Source of the DNA: Pseudomonas fluorescens
GTDB taxonomy: Bacteria > Pseudomonadota > Gammaproteobacteria > Pseudomonadales > Pseudomonadaceae
Direction: 5' to 3'
Assembly: GCF_002837185.1 (NCBI RefSeq)
Contig: NZ_KZ478014.1
Span: 1-62,329 of the forward strand
DNA: 62,329 bases
Shown here: positions 1 to 7,911 of the stretch, piece after piece
Numbering within the stretch: position 1 is the stretch's first letter
How the letters are laid out: every line of letters starts with the position of its first letter
Notes under the pieces: model-generated
Database searches by the model: none
What the model saw: the letters and a program-made list of their open reading frames with translations, nothing else
What the model was told of the DNA's origin: nothing
Program-made: the position numbers and the translations under genes

Positions 1-137
1 AACCAGGGTTCTTCGGCCTGTTTGACCAGGAAGCCGATCTTCACTTCTTCAGCGGCCAGCAACAGCCCGCTCAAGCTCATGGCCGAGACCGCCACAGCGG
101 CGCAGCACAGGGAACGCAAACCAGGACGACGATTCAT
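1..137 (-). CDS. araF: L-arabinose ABC transporter, periplasmic binding protein (5' part only)
   Basis: Only the first 45 codons are in the window; the gene continues past the left edge. The start ATG is followed by a basic stretch and a hydrophobic signal peptide ending near LLLAA, then KIGFLVKQAEEPWF. That block is the typical mature N-terminus of AraF-type periplasmic L-arabinose-binding proteins, which deliver the sugar to an AraGH-type importer. It lies downstream of, and on the same strand as, the lactonase, dehydrogenase and AraD1 genes, which fits uptake feeding oxidative L-arabinose catabolism. The substrate is inferred from this short block and the context; another pentose is possible. 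Confidence 0.75.
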   Translation of the reverse strand, partial: MNRRPGLRSLCCAAVAVSAMSLSGLLLAAEEVKIGFLVKQAEEPW

Positions 138-172
138 ACGGGTGACTCCTTGTTGTTGTTTTGTGTTTTTTT

Positions 173-273
173 TGTAGGAGCGAGCTTGCTCGCGAAAAAC
201 CTGAGAGCCCCGCGTTCATCCAGGATGAACGCGTTGTCGTTGACGTTTTTTCGCGGGCAAGCCCGCTCCTACA
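173..273. repeat. REP-type inverted repeat pair, TGTAGGAGCGAGCTTGC family
   Basis: Two divergent copies of a Pseudomonas REP begin TGTAGGAG and end CTCCTACA, each followed inward by a GCGAGCTTGCTCGCGA-like stem. The pair fills the space between the lactonase stop and araF. The same family recurs at 44990-45089 and 50502-50600. Such pairs can form long hairpins that protect or attenuate transcripts. Confidence 0.85.
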
Positions 274-277
274 GGGT

Positions 278-1141
278 TTATCCGGCAAAGCGATGGCAAG
301 GTTTGCCAGGGACATCAACTTCTATGGCCAGCACCGCACCGTCCAGGGGGTGAGCCAGGGGGCTGGCGGCGCTGGTGATATACAGGGTGGTGAGGTTGGG
401 GCCACCGAACACACAACTGGTCGGACGGCTGACCGGCAGTTCGATGATGCGGTCCACCTGACCGTCAGGCGCAAGGCGCAGCAGGCAACTGCCGTCCCAG
501 CGCGCATTCCAGATATAGCCTTGCGCGTCCATGGCCGAGCCGTCCGGCCCGCCGCGCTCGTGCGGACCGAACCACACCTGTGCCGGTGCAAGCTGGCCAT
601 CGGCGTGGATCGAATGCTGATAGAGCGTGCCATCCAGGCTGTCGCCAAAGTGCACCTGGCTACCCTCCTCGTTCCACAGCAAGGTATTGGGAATGCCCAG
701 CCCGCTGAGCAACGGCGTGACCTGCGCATCGGCATCGATGCGAAACAGGCCGCCGGAGCGTCGCGTGACGGGCAGGTCTTCACCCTGCTCGCCGATATTG
801 TTTTGCATGGTGCCCAGCCACAGTCGGCCCTGGGCATCACAGCGCGCTTCATTGCCACGGTTGCCCGCTTGCGGGTCGGCGACGCACAGCAGGGTCAAGG
901 CTTCGGTGCTCAAGTCCAGCCGGTACACACCGCTGCTCAGGGTCACCAGTGCATCGCCGCTTTCACAGGGAATGAACGCCGAGACGTGCTCGGGCAATTG
1001 CCAGACCCGCAACTGCCCGCCCATCAGGCGCAGCGCCTGCCGGGCGGCGATATCCACCCAATAAAGGGCCTGGGACCGCCCATCCCAGAACGGCCCTTCG
1101 CCCAACCGGGCACGGTGTGAGGTGACTGCGCTCAACGTCAT
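278..1141 (-). CDS. SMP-30/gluconolactonase family sugar lactonase (probable L-arabinolactonase)
   Basis: A 287-residue six-bladed propeller protein of the SMP-30/regucalcin family. It carries the family signatures RLGEGPFWD near the N-terminus, GNRGNEARCDAQGRLWLGT in the middle and GGPDGSAMDAQGYIWNARWDG toward the end, which supply the Glu, Asn and Asp metal ligands. Known members hydrolyse aldono-lactones with a divalent cation. Here it should open L-arabino-1,4-lactone to L-arabonate. The start was set at the ATG preceded by CCCGGAGGCTTC, because the longer reading frame lacks a ribosome site. It follows the semialdehyde dehydrogenase by 16 nt in one operon. Substrate is inferred from context. 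Confidence 0.85.
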   Translation of the reverse strand: MTLSAVTSHRARLGEGPFWDGRSQALYWVDIAARQALRLMGGQLRVWQLPEHVSAFIPCESGDALVTLSSGVYRLDLSTEALTLLCVADPQAGNRGNEARCDAQGRLWLGTMQNNIGEQGEDLPVTRRSGGLFRIDADAQVTPLLSGLGIPNTLLWNEEGSQVHFGDSLDGTLYQHSIHADGQLAPAQVWFGPHERGGPDGSAMDAQGYIWNARWDGSCLLRLAPDGQVDRIIELPVSRPTSCVFGGPNLTTLYITSAASPLAHPLDGAVLAIEVDVPGKPCHRFAG

Positions 1142-1157
1142 GAAGCCTCCGGGTGAC

Positions 1158-2738
1158 TTACAGCGATTCGCGAGACGGCGCGCCATCCACCAGCCGCTGG
1201 ATACGCAGCGGGTTGGCGTTCTTCAGCGCGTCGGGCAGCAGGCTGTCAGGGTAGTTCTGGAAGCACACCGGGCGCAGGAAACGATCGATGGCCAAGGTGC
1301 CGACCGAGGTGCCACGGGCATCGGAGGTGGCCGGGTATGGCCCGCCGTGCACCATCGAATCGCAGACTTCCACGCCGGTGGGGTAACCGTTGAGCAGGAT
1401 GCGCCCGACTTTCTGCTCCAGCAGCGGCGTCAGCTCGGCGAACTGTTGCAGATCGGCCGGCTCGCCAATGATCGTAGCCGTCAACTGCCCGTGCAGGCCG
1501 TGCAAGGCGGCGCTGAGCTGGGCCTGGTCGGCGACTTCGACAAACACCGTGGTGGGGCCGAAGACTTCTTCCTGCAGCACTTCGTCGCCGTCGATCAACA
1601 GGCGTGCATCGGCTTTGAACAGTTGCGGCTGCGCCTGGTTGCCCGATTGCGCGTTGCCTGCCAGGTGCTCGATCCCGGCGTGGGACCGGAGTTTTTCCAG
1701 GCCCTTGCCGTAGCTGCCCAGGGTACCGGCGTTGAGCATGGTCTGCGCCGGTTGATCGGCGATCAGTTGCGCCACTTGTTGAGTAAATGCCGTGAATTCG
1801 GGCGACGCGATGCCGATCACCAGGCCTGGGTTGGTGCAGAACTGGCCGCAGCCTTGCACCACCGAAGCGGTCAGGTCGCGGGCCACGCTTTCAGCCCGTG
1901 CCTTGAGGGCCTGGGGCAATACGATCACCGGGTTGATGCTCGACATCTCGGCAAACACCGGGATCGGTTGCGGGCGTGCTGCCGCCATGTCGCACAGGGC
2001 ACGGCCGCCCTTGAGCGAACCGGTAAAGCCCACTGCCTGGATCGCCGGATGCTTGACCAGCGCTTCGCCGACGCCGCCGCCAAAGATCATGTTGAATACA
2101 CCGGCTGGCATCTCGGTGGCTTCTGCTGCGCGGATGATCGCGTTGGCGACCTGTTCGGCCGTGGCCATGTGACCGCTGTGCGCCTTGAAGACCACCGGGC
2201 AGCCTGCCGCCAACGCCGCCGCGGTATCGCCACCCGCCGTGGAAAAAGCCAGCGGGAAGTTGCTTGCGCCAAACACGGCCACCGGGCCGAGGCCGATGCG
2301 GTATTGACGCAGGTCCGGGCGTGGCAGCGGCTGGCGATCCGGCAGTGCCTTGTCGATGCGTGCACCGTAGAAATCACCGCGTCGCAGCACGCTTGCGAAC
2401 AGGCGCATCTGGCCGCTGGTACGCCCACGCTCGCCCTTGATACGCGCAGCCGGCAAGGCGGTTTCGCGGCACACCAACTCGACGAAGTTATCGCTCAGGG
2501 CATCCAGTTCGTCGGCGATCGCATCCAGAAACTGCGCGCGCCGTGCCGCACTCAATGCGCGGTAGGCGGGATATGCCTGCGCGGCCGCCTTGGCGGCGGC
2601 GTCGACTTCTTCCGGGGTGGCCTGATAGAAATCCTGAGGCAAGGCCTGGCCGGTGGTCGCGTCGACGCTTTGCAGCTTGACGCTGCCGTTGGCGCTGCGC
2701 TGGCCGCCGATATAGTTGTGGCCGAGGAACTGGGTCAT
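1158..2738 (-). CDS. Alpha-ketoglutarate semialdehyde dehydrogenase (NADP-type aldehyde dehydrogenase)
   Basis: A 526-residue aldehyde dehydrogenase, the usual length of the ketoglutaric semialdehyde dehydrogenase subgroup. The general-base Glu lies in FAEMSSINP (about residue 262) and the catalytic Cys in GCGQFCTNPG (about residue 300). It oxidises 2,5-dioxopentanoate to 2-oxoglutarate, the last step of the oxidative pentose and hexarate routes. The ATG is preceded by AAAGGAG at good spacing, which overrules a much longer open frame. It lies 11 nt after the AraD1-type gene and 16 nt before the lactonase. The product would enter the TCA cycle directly. Confidence 0.9.
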   Translation of the reverse strand: MTQFLGHNYIGGQRSANGSVKLQSVDATTGQALPQDFYQATPEEVDAAAKAAAQAYPAYRALSAARRAQFLDAIADELDALSDNFVELVCRETALPAARIKGERGRTSGQMRLFASVLRRGDFYGARIDKALPDRQPLPRPDLRQYRIGLGPVAVFGASNFPLAFSTAGGDTAAALAAGCPVVFKAHSGHMATAEQVANAIIRAAEATEMPAGVFNMIFGGGVGEALVKHPAIQAVGFTGSLKGGRALCDMAAARPQPIPVFAEMSSINPVIVLPQALKARAESVARDLTASVVQGCGQFCTNPGLVIGIASPEFTAFTQQVAQLIADQPAQTMLNAGTLGSYGKGLEKLRSHAGIEHLAGNAQSGNQAQPQLFKADARLLIDGDEVLQEEVFGPTTVFVEVADQAQLSAALHGLHGQLTATIIGEPADLQQFAELTPLLEQKVGRILLNGYPTGVEVCDSMVHGGPYPATSDARGTSVGTLAIDRFLRPVCFQNYPDSLLPDALKNANPLRIQRLVDGAPSRESL

Positions 2739-2749
2739 GGGGCTCTCCT

Positions 2750-3739
2750 TTAAAGGGTGATGACGTTGCCGGGTTCGAATGCCGCATCGCTGCTGCCGAC
2801 ACGGTTGACCAGCGGCGCGCCGAACTCGGCCTGGCTGATCTCGAACACATCGCCGGCCTGGGTACGTATACCGTCGGCAAATGACAGCGTGGCGGTGCCG
2901 AAGAAGTGAATATGCACATCGCCGGGCTTGAGGAACTGACGGTATTTGAAGTGGTGGTACTCGAGGTTTTCCAGGCTGTGGCACATATTGGCCTCGCCGC
3001 TGAGGAATTCGTTCCGCCAGATTTCCTCGCCGTTGCGCAGGATACGGCTGGTGCCCGCCAGGTGCTGGGGCAACTCGCCCACGCGCACTTCCGGGCCATA
3101 GCTGCAACTGCGCAGTTTGGAATGGGCCAGGTACAGGTAGTTCTTGCGCTCCATGATGTGGTCGGAGAACTCGTTACCCACCGCAAAGCCCACACGATAG
3201 GGCTTGCTGTCCGGGCCGATCACGTAGAGGCCACCGATTTCCGGCTCTTCACCGGCATCTTCGGCAAACGGCGGCACCGGGAAGGCAGCGCCCGGGCGCA
3301 CGACGGTGCTGCCGTCGCCCTTGTAGAACCACTCCGGTTGTACGCCCGCCTGGCCGGCCGCCGGCTTGCCGCCCTCCACGCCCCATTTGAAGATGCGCAT
3401 GGTGTCGGTCAAGGCGGTCTCGTCGCCGGCCTGGTGCATCTTGTCGCGTGCCGAGGCGCTGCCCAGGTGGGTCAGGCCGGTGCCGCTGATCAGCATGTGC
3501 GCGGGGTCCGGATGATCCAGCGGCGGCAGGACCTTCAGGTCGGCCAGCAGGCTCGCATAGTCGTGGCTGTCGCCCAGACCGAGGCCGTTCACCTGTTGTT
3601 CCAGGCTCACGCCCGCTTCGATGGCGGCCAGGGCCAGTTCGCGCACGCTGCGCGCCGTGCGCACCTCACGCAGTTGACTGCCCGCGACGACGCCGACGCG
3701 GCGTTCGCCGTTGCTTGACTCGAACTGAACTAAACGCAT
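2750..3739 (-). CDS. AraD1/GguC-type fumarylacetoacetate-hydrolase-fold protein (probable 2-keto-3-deoxy-pentonate dehydratase)
   Basis: A 329-residue protein with an FAH-type C-terminal domain. The block ISGTGLTHLGSASARDKMHQ and the later EPEIGGLYVIGPD and VGNEFSDH segments are typical of the AraD1/GguC family, which is encoded with sugar ABC transporters and pentonate dehydratases. FAH-fold members of the Weimberg pathway (for example XylX) dehydrate 2-keto-3-deoxy-pentonate to ketoglutarate semialdehyde. That is exactly the step missing between the dehydratase at 5270 and the dehydrogenase at 1158. The activity is inferred from family and position. Confidence 0.8.
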   Translation of the reverse strand: MRLVQFESSNGERRVGVVAGSQLREVRTARSVRELALAAIEAGVSLEQQVNGLGLGDSHDYASLLADLKVLPPLDHPDPAHMLISGTGLTHLGSASARDKMHQAGDETALTDTMRIFKWGVEGGKPAAGQAGVQPEWFYKGDGSTVVRPGAAFPVPPFAEDAGEEPEIGGLYVIGPDSKPYRVGFAVGNEFSDHIMERKNYLYLAHSKLRSCSYGPEVRVGELPQHLAGTSRILRNGEEIWRNEFLSGEANMCHSLENLEYHHFKYRQFLKPGDVHIHFFGTATLSFADGIRTQAGDVFEISQAEFGAPLVNRVGSSDAAFEPGNVITL

Positions 3740-3754
3740 GAATTTTCTCCCAGA

Positions 3755-5077
3755 TTAAGGTCGTGTGGCGCCACGGGCGCTGGCGGCGAATTGGTCGACG
3801 GGCAGCACATGCTTGCGCTCCAGCACGCGGTAGACCACGCCGGTCAAGACCAGCCCGAACACCATCACCGCAGACAGGAAATACAGGCCCGAGGCCAGGT
3901 TGCCGGTGTATTCCTTGAGCGCACCGATCACGAACGGGCCGATATAGCCGCCGAGGTTGCCCACCGAGTTGATCAACGCAATACCCGCCGCCGCACTGGC
4001 GCCGGCAAAGAACCGCCCCGGCAAGGTCCAGAACACCGCCGTGCAGGAAAACATGGCGAATGCGGCCAGGCACAGCGCGGCCATTTGCAGCACTGGCGCG
4101 CTCAGCCAGGCGCTTGAGAACAGGCCGATGGCGCCCAGCACATAGAGCACGGCGAGATGGCCATAACGGTCGTTCAGGCGGTCGGAACTGCGCGGAATGA
4201 TCAGCAAACCGATGATGCCGAACAGGTAGGGCACGGCCGAGATGAAGCCGGTAGTGAGGTCACTGCCGCCAAACTGCTTGATCAAGGTCGGCAGCCACAG
4301 GCCCAGGCCGTAGATGCTCAGGGTCACCGGCAGGTAGAACAGCGCCAGCAGCAACACGCGTTTGTCTTTCAACGCATGCAGCGGGTTGCCGTGGCGGGTC
4401 TGGCCGTAGGCTTGCAGGTCTTTGTTCAACTCACCCGTGAGCCAGGCCTTTTCTTGCTCGCTCATCCACTTGACCTGTTTGGGACCGTCCGGCAGGTAAC
4501 GCAGCACCGGCCAGGTCAGCAGGATCGCCGGGGTGCCGATCACGATAAACAGCCACTGCCAGCCGTGCAGGCCGAGAATCCCATCCATGCCCAGCAGGCC
4601 GCCCGACACCGGGCCGGTGATCATCATCGCGATGGGTTGGGAGAGAATGAACAGCCCGAGGATCTTGCCGCGATGGCGCACCGGGAACCATTGGGTGATG
4701 TAGTACAAAACGCCGGGAAAGAACCCCGCCTCGGCCGCGCCAAGCAGAAAGCGCATCACATAGAAGCTGTGCGGCCCCTGCACAAAGGCCATGCCGATGG
4801 TGATGGTGCCCCAGGTGATCATGATGCGCGCAAACCAGCGCCGCGCGCCGAAGCGGTCGAGCATCAGGTTGCTGGGAATCTCGAACAGGAAGTAGCCAAT
4901 GAAGAACAACCCCGCGCCCAGGCCATAGGCCGCATCGCCGATGCCGACGTCGGCGCCCATGTGCAGCTTGGCGAAGCCCACGGCGGAGCGGTCCACGTAG
5001 GCAATCAGGTACAGCAGGATCAGGAAGGGAATCAGTTTCAGCGTGATGCGCCGAATAAGCCGCAGTTCCTGGCTCAT
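3755..5077 (-). CDS. MFS transporter, anion:cation symporter type (aldonate/tartrate-like)
   Basis: A 440-residue major facilitator with about twelve membrane helices. It has the ACS-family hallmarks: YVDRSAVGFAK in helix 1, GYFLFEIPSNLMLDRFGARRW at the helix 2-3 loop, and RFLLGAAEAGFFPGVLYY in helix 4. Family members import sugar acids such as tartrate, galactonate and glucarate. As first gene of the operon with AraD1, the semialdehyde dehydrogenase and the lactonase, it probably imports a pentonate such as L-arabonate, which periplasmic oxidation can generate. It diverges from the dehydratase gene across 192 nt that probably hold both promoters. Confidence 0.85.
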   Translation of the reverse strand: MSQELRLIRRITLKLIPFLILLYLIAYVDRSAVGFAKLHMGADVGIGDAAYGLGAGLFFIGYFLFEIPSNLMLDRFGARRWFARIMITWGTITIGMAFVQGPHSFYVMRFLLGAAEAGFFPGVLYYITQWFPVRHRGKILGLFILSQPIAMMITGPVSGGLLGMDGILGLHGWQWLFIVIGTPAILLTWPVLRYLPDGPKQVKWMSEQEKAWLTGELNKDLQAYGQTRHGNPLHALKDKRVLLLALFYLPVTLSIYGLGLWLPTLIKQFGGSDLTTGFISAVPYLFGIIGLLIIPRSSDRLNDRYGHLAVLYVLGAIGLFSSAWLSAPVLQMAALCLAAFAMFSCTAVFWTLPGRFFAGASAAAGIALINSVGNLGGYIGPFVIGALKEYTGNLASGLYFLSAVMVFGLVLTGVVYRVLERKHVLPVDQFAASARGATRP

Positions 5078-5167
5078 GGGGTCGATCTCCGATTGTTGTT
5101 TTTATAGAAGCTCGGGGGACGCCTCTCGCGAAAATCCGCCAGGGTCATACCTCAGTTGAGAAAGACT

Positions 5168-5252
5168 ATATAGTAGGACTATTTACAAAACAACTCTTCC
5201 AAAGCTTGGTTTTTGCGCTTATGTTTAGCTACGGTTAGAACATATAGTCATA
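5168..5252. promoter_or_regulatory. Candidate operators in the divergent MFS/dehydratase promoter region
   Basis: ATAGT-N3-ACTAT at 5170-5182 is an inverted repeat, and a related half-site ACATATAGTC lies at 5241-5249, 20 nt before the dehydratase start. Both sit where opposing promoters of the pentonate genes are expected. I infer binding by the GntR protein encoded at 7055; this rests on position only. Confidence 0.35.
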
Positions 5253-5269
5253 CAATAAGAGAATCGATC

Positions 5270-7006
5270 ATGTCTGATAAAAAGCCCGGCCTACGCTCCG
5301 CCCAGTGGTTCGGTACTGCCGACAAGAACGGCTTCATGTACCGCAGCTGGATGAAGAACCAGGGCATTGCCGACCATCAGTTCCATGGCAAGCCGATCAT
5401 CGGCATCTGCAACACCTGGTCGGAGCTGACCCCGTGCAACGCGCATTTCCGCCAGATCGCCGAGCACGTCAAACGCGGCGTGATCGAAGCCGGTGGCTTC
5501 CCGGTGGAATTTCCGGTGTTCTCCAACGGCGAATCCAACCTGCGCCCTACCGCCATGCTCACGCGCAACCTGGCGAGCATGGATGTGGAAGAGGCGATTC
5601 GCGGCAACCCGATCGATGGCGTGGTGTTGCTGACCGGCTGCGACAAAACCACCCCGGCGCTGCTGATGGGCGCCGCCAGTTGCGATGTGCCGGCCATCGT
5701 TGTCACCGGCGGGCCGATGCTCAACGGCAAGCACAAGGGCCAGGACATCGGCTCGGGCACGGTGGTGTGGCAGCTCAGCGAACAGGTCAAGGCCGGCACC
5801 ATCACCCTGGATGATTTCCTTGCGGCCGAAGGCGGCATGTCGCGCTCGGCGGGTACCTGCAACACCATGGGCACCGCGTCGACCATGGCCTGCATGGCCG
5901 AGGCGCTGGGCACTTCCCTGCCGCACAACGCAGCGATCCCGGCGGTGGATGCGCGGCGTTACGTACTGGCGCACATGTCGGGCATGCGCGCGGTGGAGAT
6001 GGTGCGTGAAGACTTGAAGCTGTCGAAAATCCTCACCAAGGAAGCCTTCGAAAACGCGATCCGCGTGAACGCGGCCATCGGCGGTTCGACCAACGCGGTG
6101 ATTCACCTGAAAGCCATCGCCGGGCGCATCGGCGTCGAGCTCGACCTGGATGACTGGACCCGCATCGGACGTGGCATGCCGACCATCGTCGATTTGCAGC
6201 CGTCGGGGCGCTTTTTGATGGAGGAGTTCTACTACGCCGGTGGCCTGCCCGCCGTGTTGCGACGCCTGGGCGAAGCCGACCTGATCCCGCACCCGAACGC
6301 CCTGACCGTGAACGGCAAGTCGCTGGGCGAGAATACCAAGGACTCACCGATCTACGGCCAGGACCAGGTGATCCGCACCCTCGACAACCCGATCCGCGCC
6401 GACGGCGGCATCTGCGTGCTGCGCGGCAACCTGGCGCCACTGGGTGCGGTGCTCAAGCCGTCTGCCGCCAGCGCCGAGCTGATGCAGCACCGGGGCCGCG
6501 CGGTGGTGTTCGAAAACTTCGACATGTACAAGGCCCGCATCAACGACCCCGAGCTGGACGTGGACGCCAACTCGATCCTGGTCATGAAAAACTGCGGGCC
6601 CAAGGGTTACCCAGGCATGGCCGAGGTCGGCAATATGGGCCTGCCGGCCAAGCTGCTGGCCCAGGGCGTGACGGATATGGTGCGCATTTCCGATGCGCGC
6701 ATGAGTGGCACCGCTTACGGCACGGTGGTGCTGCACGTGGCGCCGGAAGCCGCGGCCGGCGGGCCCTTGGCCGCGGTGAAGGAAGGCGACTGGATCGAAC
6801 TGGACTGCGCCAATGGCCGCTTGCACCTGGACATCCCCGACGCAGAGCTGGCGGCGCGCATGGCCGACCTGGCGCCCACCGAAAAACTCATCGTCGGCGG
6901 CTATCGCCAGCTGTACATCGACCATGTGCTGCAGGCCGACCAGGGCTGCGACTTTGACTTCCTGGTGGGCTGCCGTGGCGCCGAAGTCCCACGGCATTCC
7001 CACTAA
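5270..7006 (+). CDS. L-arabonate (pentonate) dehydratase, IlvD/Edd family
   Basis: A 578-residue Fe-S dehydratase of the IlvD/Edd family. Cluster ligand regions are visible as GICNTWSELTPCN, LTGCDKTTPALLMGA and RSAGTCNTMGTAST. The length and the opening with WFGTADKNGFMYRSW are typical of the sugar-acid dehydratase subgroup rather than dihydroxyacid dehydratase of branched amino acid synthesis. It converts L-arabonate (possibly also D-xylonate or similar) to the 2-keto-3-deoxy acid. The start was placed at the ATG after AAGAGAATCGATC; a longer frame to 5213 lacks family similarity. It is followed by the GntR regulator at short distance. Confidence 0.88.
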   Translation: MSDKKPGLRSAQWFGTADKNGFMYRSWMKNQGIADHQFHGKPIIGICNTWSELTPCNAHFRQIAEHVKRGVIEAGGFPVEFPVFSNGESNLRPTAMLTRNLASMDVEEAIRGNPIDGVVLLTGCDKTTPALLMGAASCDVPAIVVTGGPMLNGKHKGQDIGSGTVVWQLSEQVKAGTITLDDFLAAEGGMSRSAGTCNTMGTASTMACMAEALGTSLPHNAAIPAVDARRYVLAHMSGMRAVEMVREDLKLSKILTKEAFENAIRVNAAIGGSTNAVIHLKAIAGRIGVELDLDDWTRIGRGMPTIVDLQPSGRFLMEEFYYAGGLPAVLRRLGEADLIPHPNALTVNGKSLGENTKDSPIYGQDQVIRTLDNPIRADGGICVLRGNLAPLGAVLKPSAASAELMQHRGRAVVFENFDMYKARINDPELDVDANSILVMKNCGPKGYPGMAEVGNMGLPAKLLAQGVTDMVRISDARMSGTAYGTVVLHVAPEAAAGGPLAAVKEGDWIELDCANGRLHLDIPDAELAARMADLAPTEKLIVGGYRQLYIDHVLQADQGCDFDFLVGCRGAEVPRHSH

Positions 7007-7054
7007 TTGGGATGCTATGATGCGGCGAATCTAAGCCAGAGCCTGCCCGTCGTT

Positions 7055-7777
7055 ATGGATCACCAGCCGCCCAAGCCGCGCAAGAGCATGCATGCCCAGA
7101 TCGTTCAGGACTTGGGCATGCACATCGTTTCCGGTCGCTTCAAGCCCGAAGAAAGACTGCCCATGGAAGCCACGCTGTGCGAGGAATACAAGGTCAGCCG
7201 TTCGGTGCTCCGCGAAGCGACCCGGGTGCTCAGCGCCAAGGGCCTGGTGTATTCCAAGCCCCGGGTGGGCGCCGTGGTGCGGCCGCGCTTGAAATGGCAC
7301 CTGCTCGACCCGGACGTGCTGTCCTGGTTGATGCAGTCCACGCCCCACAGTGAATTCTTCAACACCCTGGCCGGGGTGCGGCGCATTCTCGAACCGGAAA
7401 TCGCCGCCATGGCCGCGACCACCGCCACCGACGAAGACATCGCCACCATCGAACACGCCTACCAGGGCATGGAAACCGCCAAGACCCACGACGAGCTGTT
7501 GCAGGCCGACCTGGATTTTCACCGCGCGATCGCCGACGCCACGCGCAACGACCTGCTCGCCTACATGTGCAACATGCTCTCGCTGCCCTTGCGCGAATCG
7601 ATCAACATCACCAACCGCCGCCCGGACATCCAGGGCCTGAGCCTGCCCCGGCACAAGGCGATTCTGACCGCGATCCAGAACCGCGATGCACTGGGCGCGC
7701 GGCATGCCTCGCTGGTGCAGCTGGATGACACGCGGGTGGCGCTGGATACGGTGATGAATGTGTTGACGCCGTTGTAG
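7055..7777 (+). CDS. GntR-family (FadR/FCD-type) transcriptional regulator of the pentonate genes
   Basis: A 240-residue regulator. Residues about 10-70 form the GntR winged helix (PEERLPMEATLCEEYKVSRS and VLREATRVLSAKGLV), and the C-terminal half is an all-helical FCD effector domain with conserved Asp and His residues. FCD-type regulators usually bind sugar acids. It directly follows the dehydratase, so it is probably the local pathway repressor, with ligand an intermediate such as 2-keto-3-deoxy-arabonate (inferred). The start is uncertain: the frame is open from a TTG at 7007, but the ATG at 7055 gives the family-typical N-terminus. Neither has a clear ribosome site. Confidence 0.85.
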   Translation: MDHQPPKPRKSMHAQIVQDLGMHIVSGRFKPEERLPMEATLCEEYKVSRSVLREATRVLSAKGLVYSKPRVGAVVRPRLKWHLLDPDVLSWLMQSTPHSEFFNTLAGVRRILEPEIAAMAATTATDEDIATIEHAYQGMETAKTHDELLQADLDFHRAIADATRNDLLAYMCNMLSLPLRESINITNRRPDIQGLSLPRHKAILTAIQNRDALGARHASLVQLDDTRVALDTVMNVLTPL

Positions 7778-7803
7778 CGCGCCCAGGGTATAAATGGGAT
7801 CAA

Positions 7804-7893
7804 ATGTGGGAGGGGCTTACCCCCGATGGCAGTGGATCAGTCTCAATATTTTTGACTGATACACCGCCATCGGGGGCAAGCCCCCTCCCACAT
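7804..7893. repeat. REP pair (BIME), GTGGGAGGGGGCTTGC family
   Basis: Inverted copies of the Pseudomonas REP ATGTGGGAGGGGCTTACCCC face each other around a short AT-rich centre. The pair separates the convergent GntR and TonB-receptor genes. Confidence 0.9.
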
Positions 7894-7911
7894 CTGGAAC
7901 TGTGTACAACC

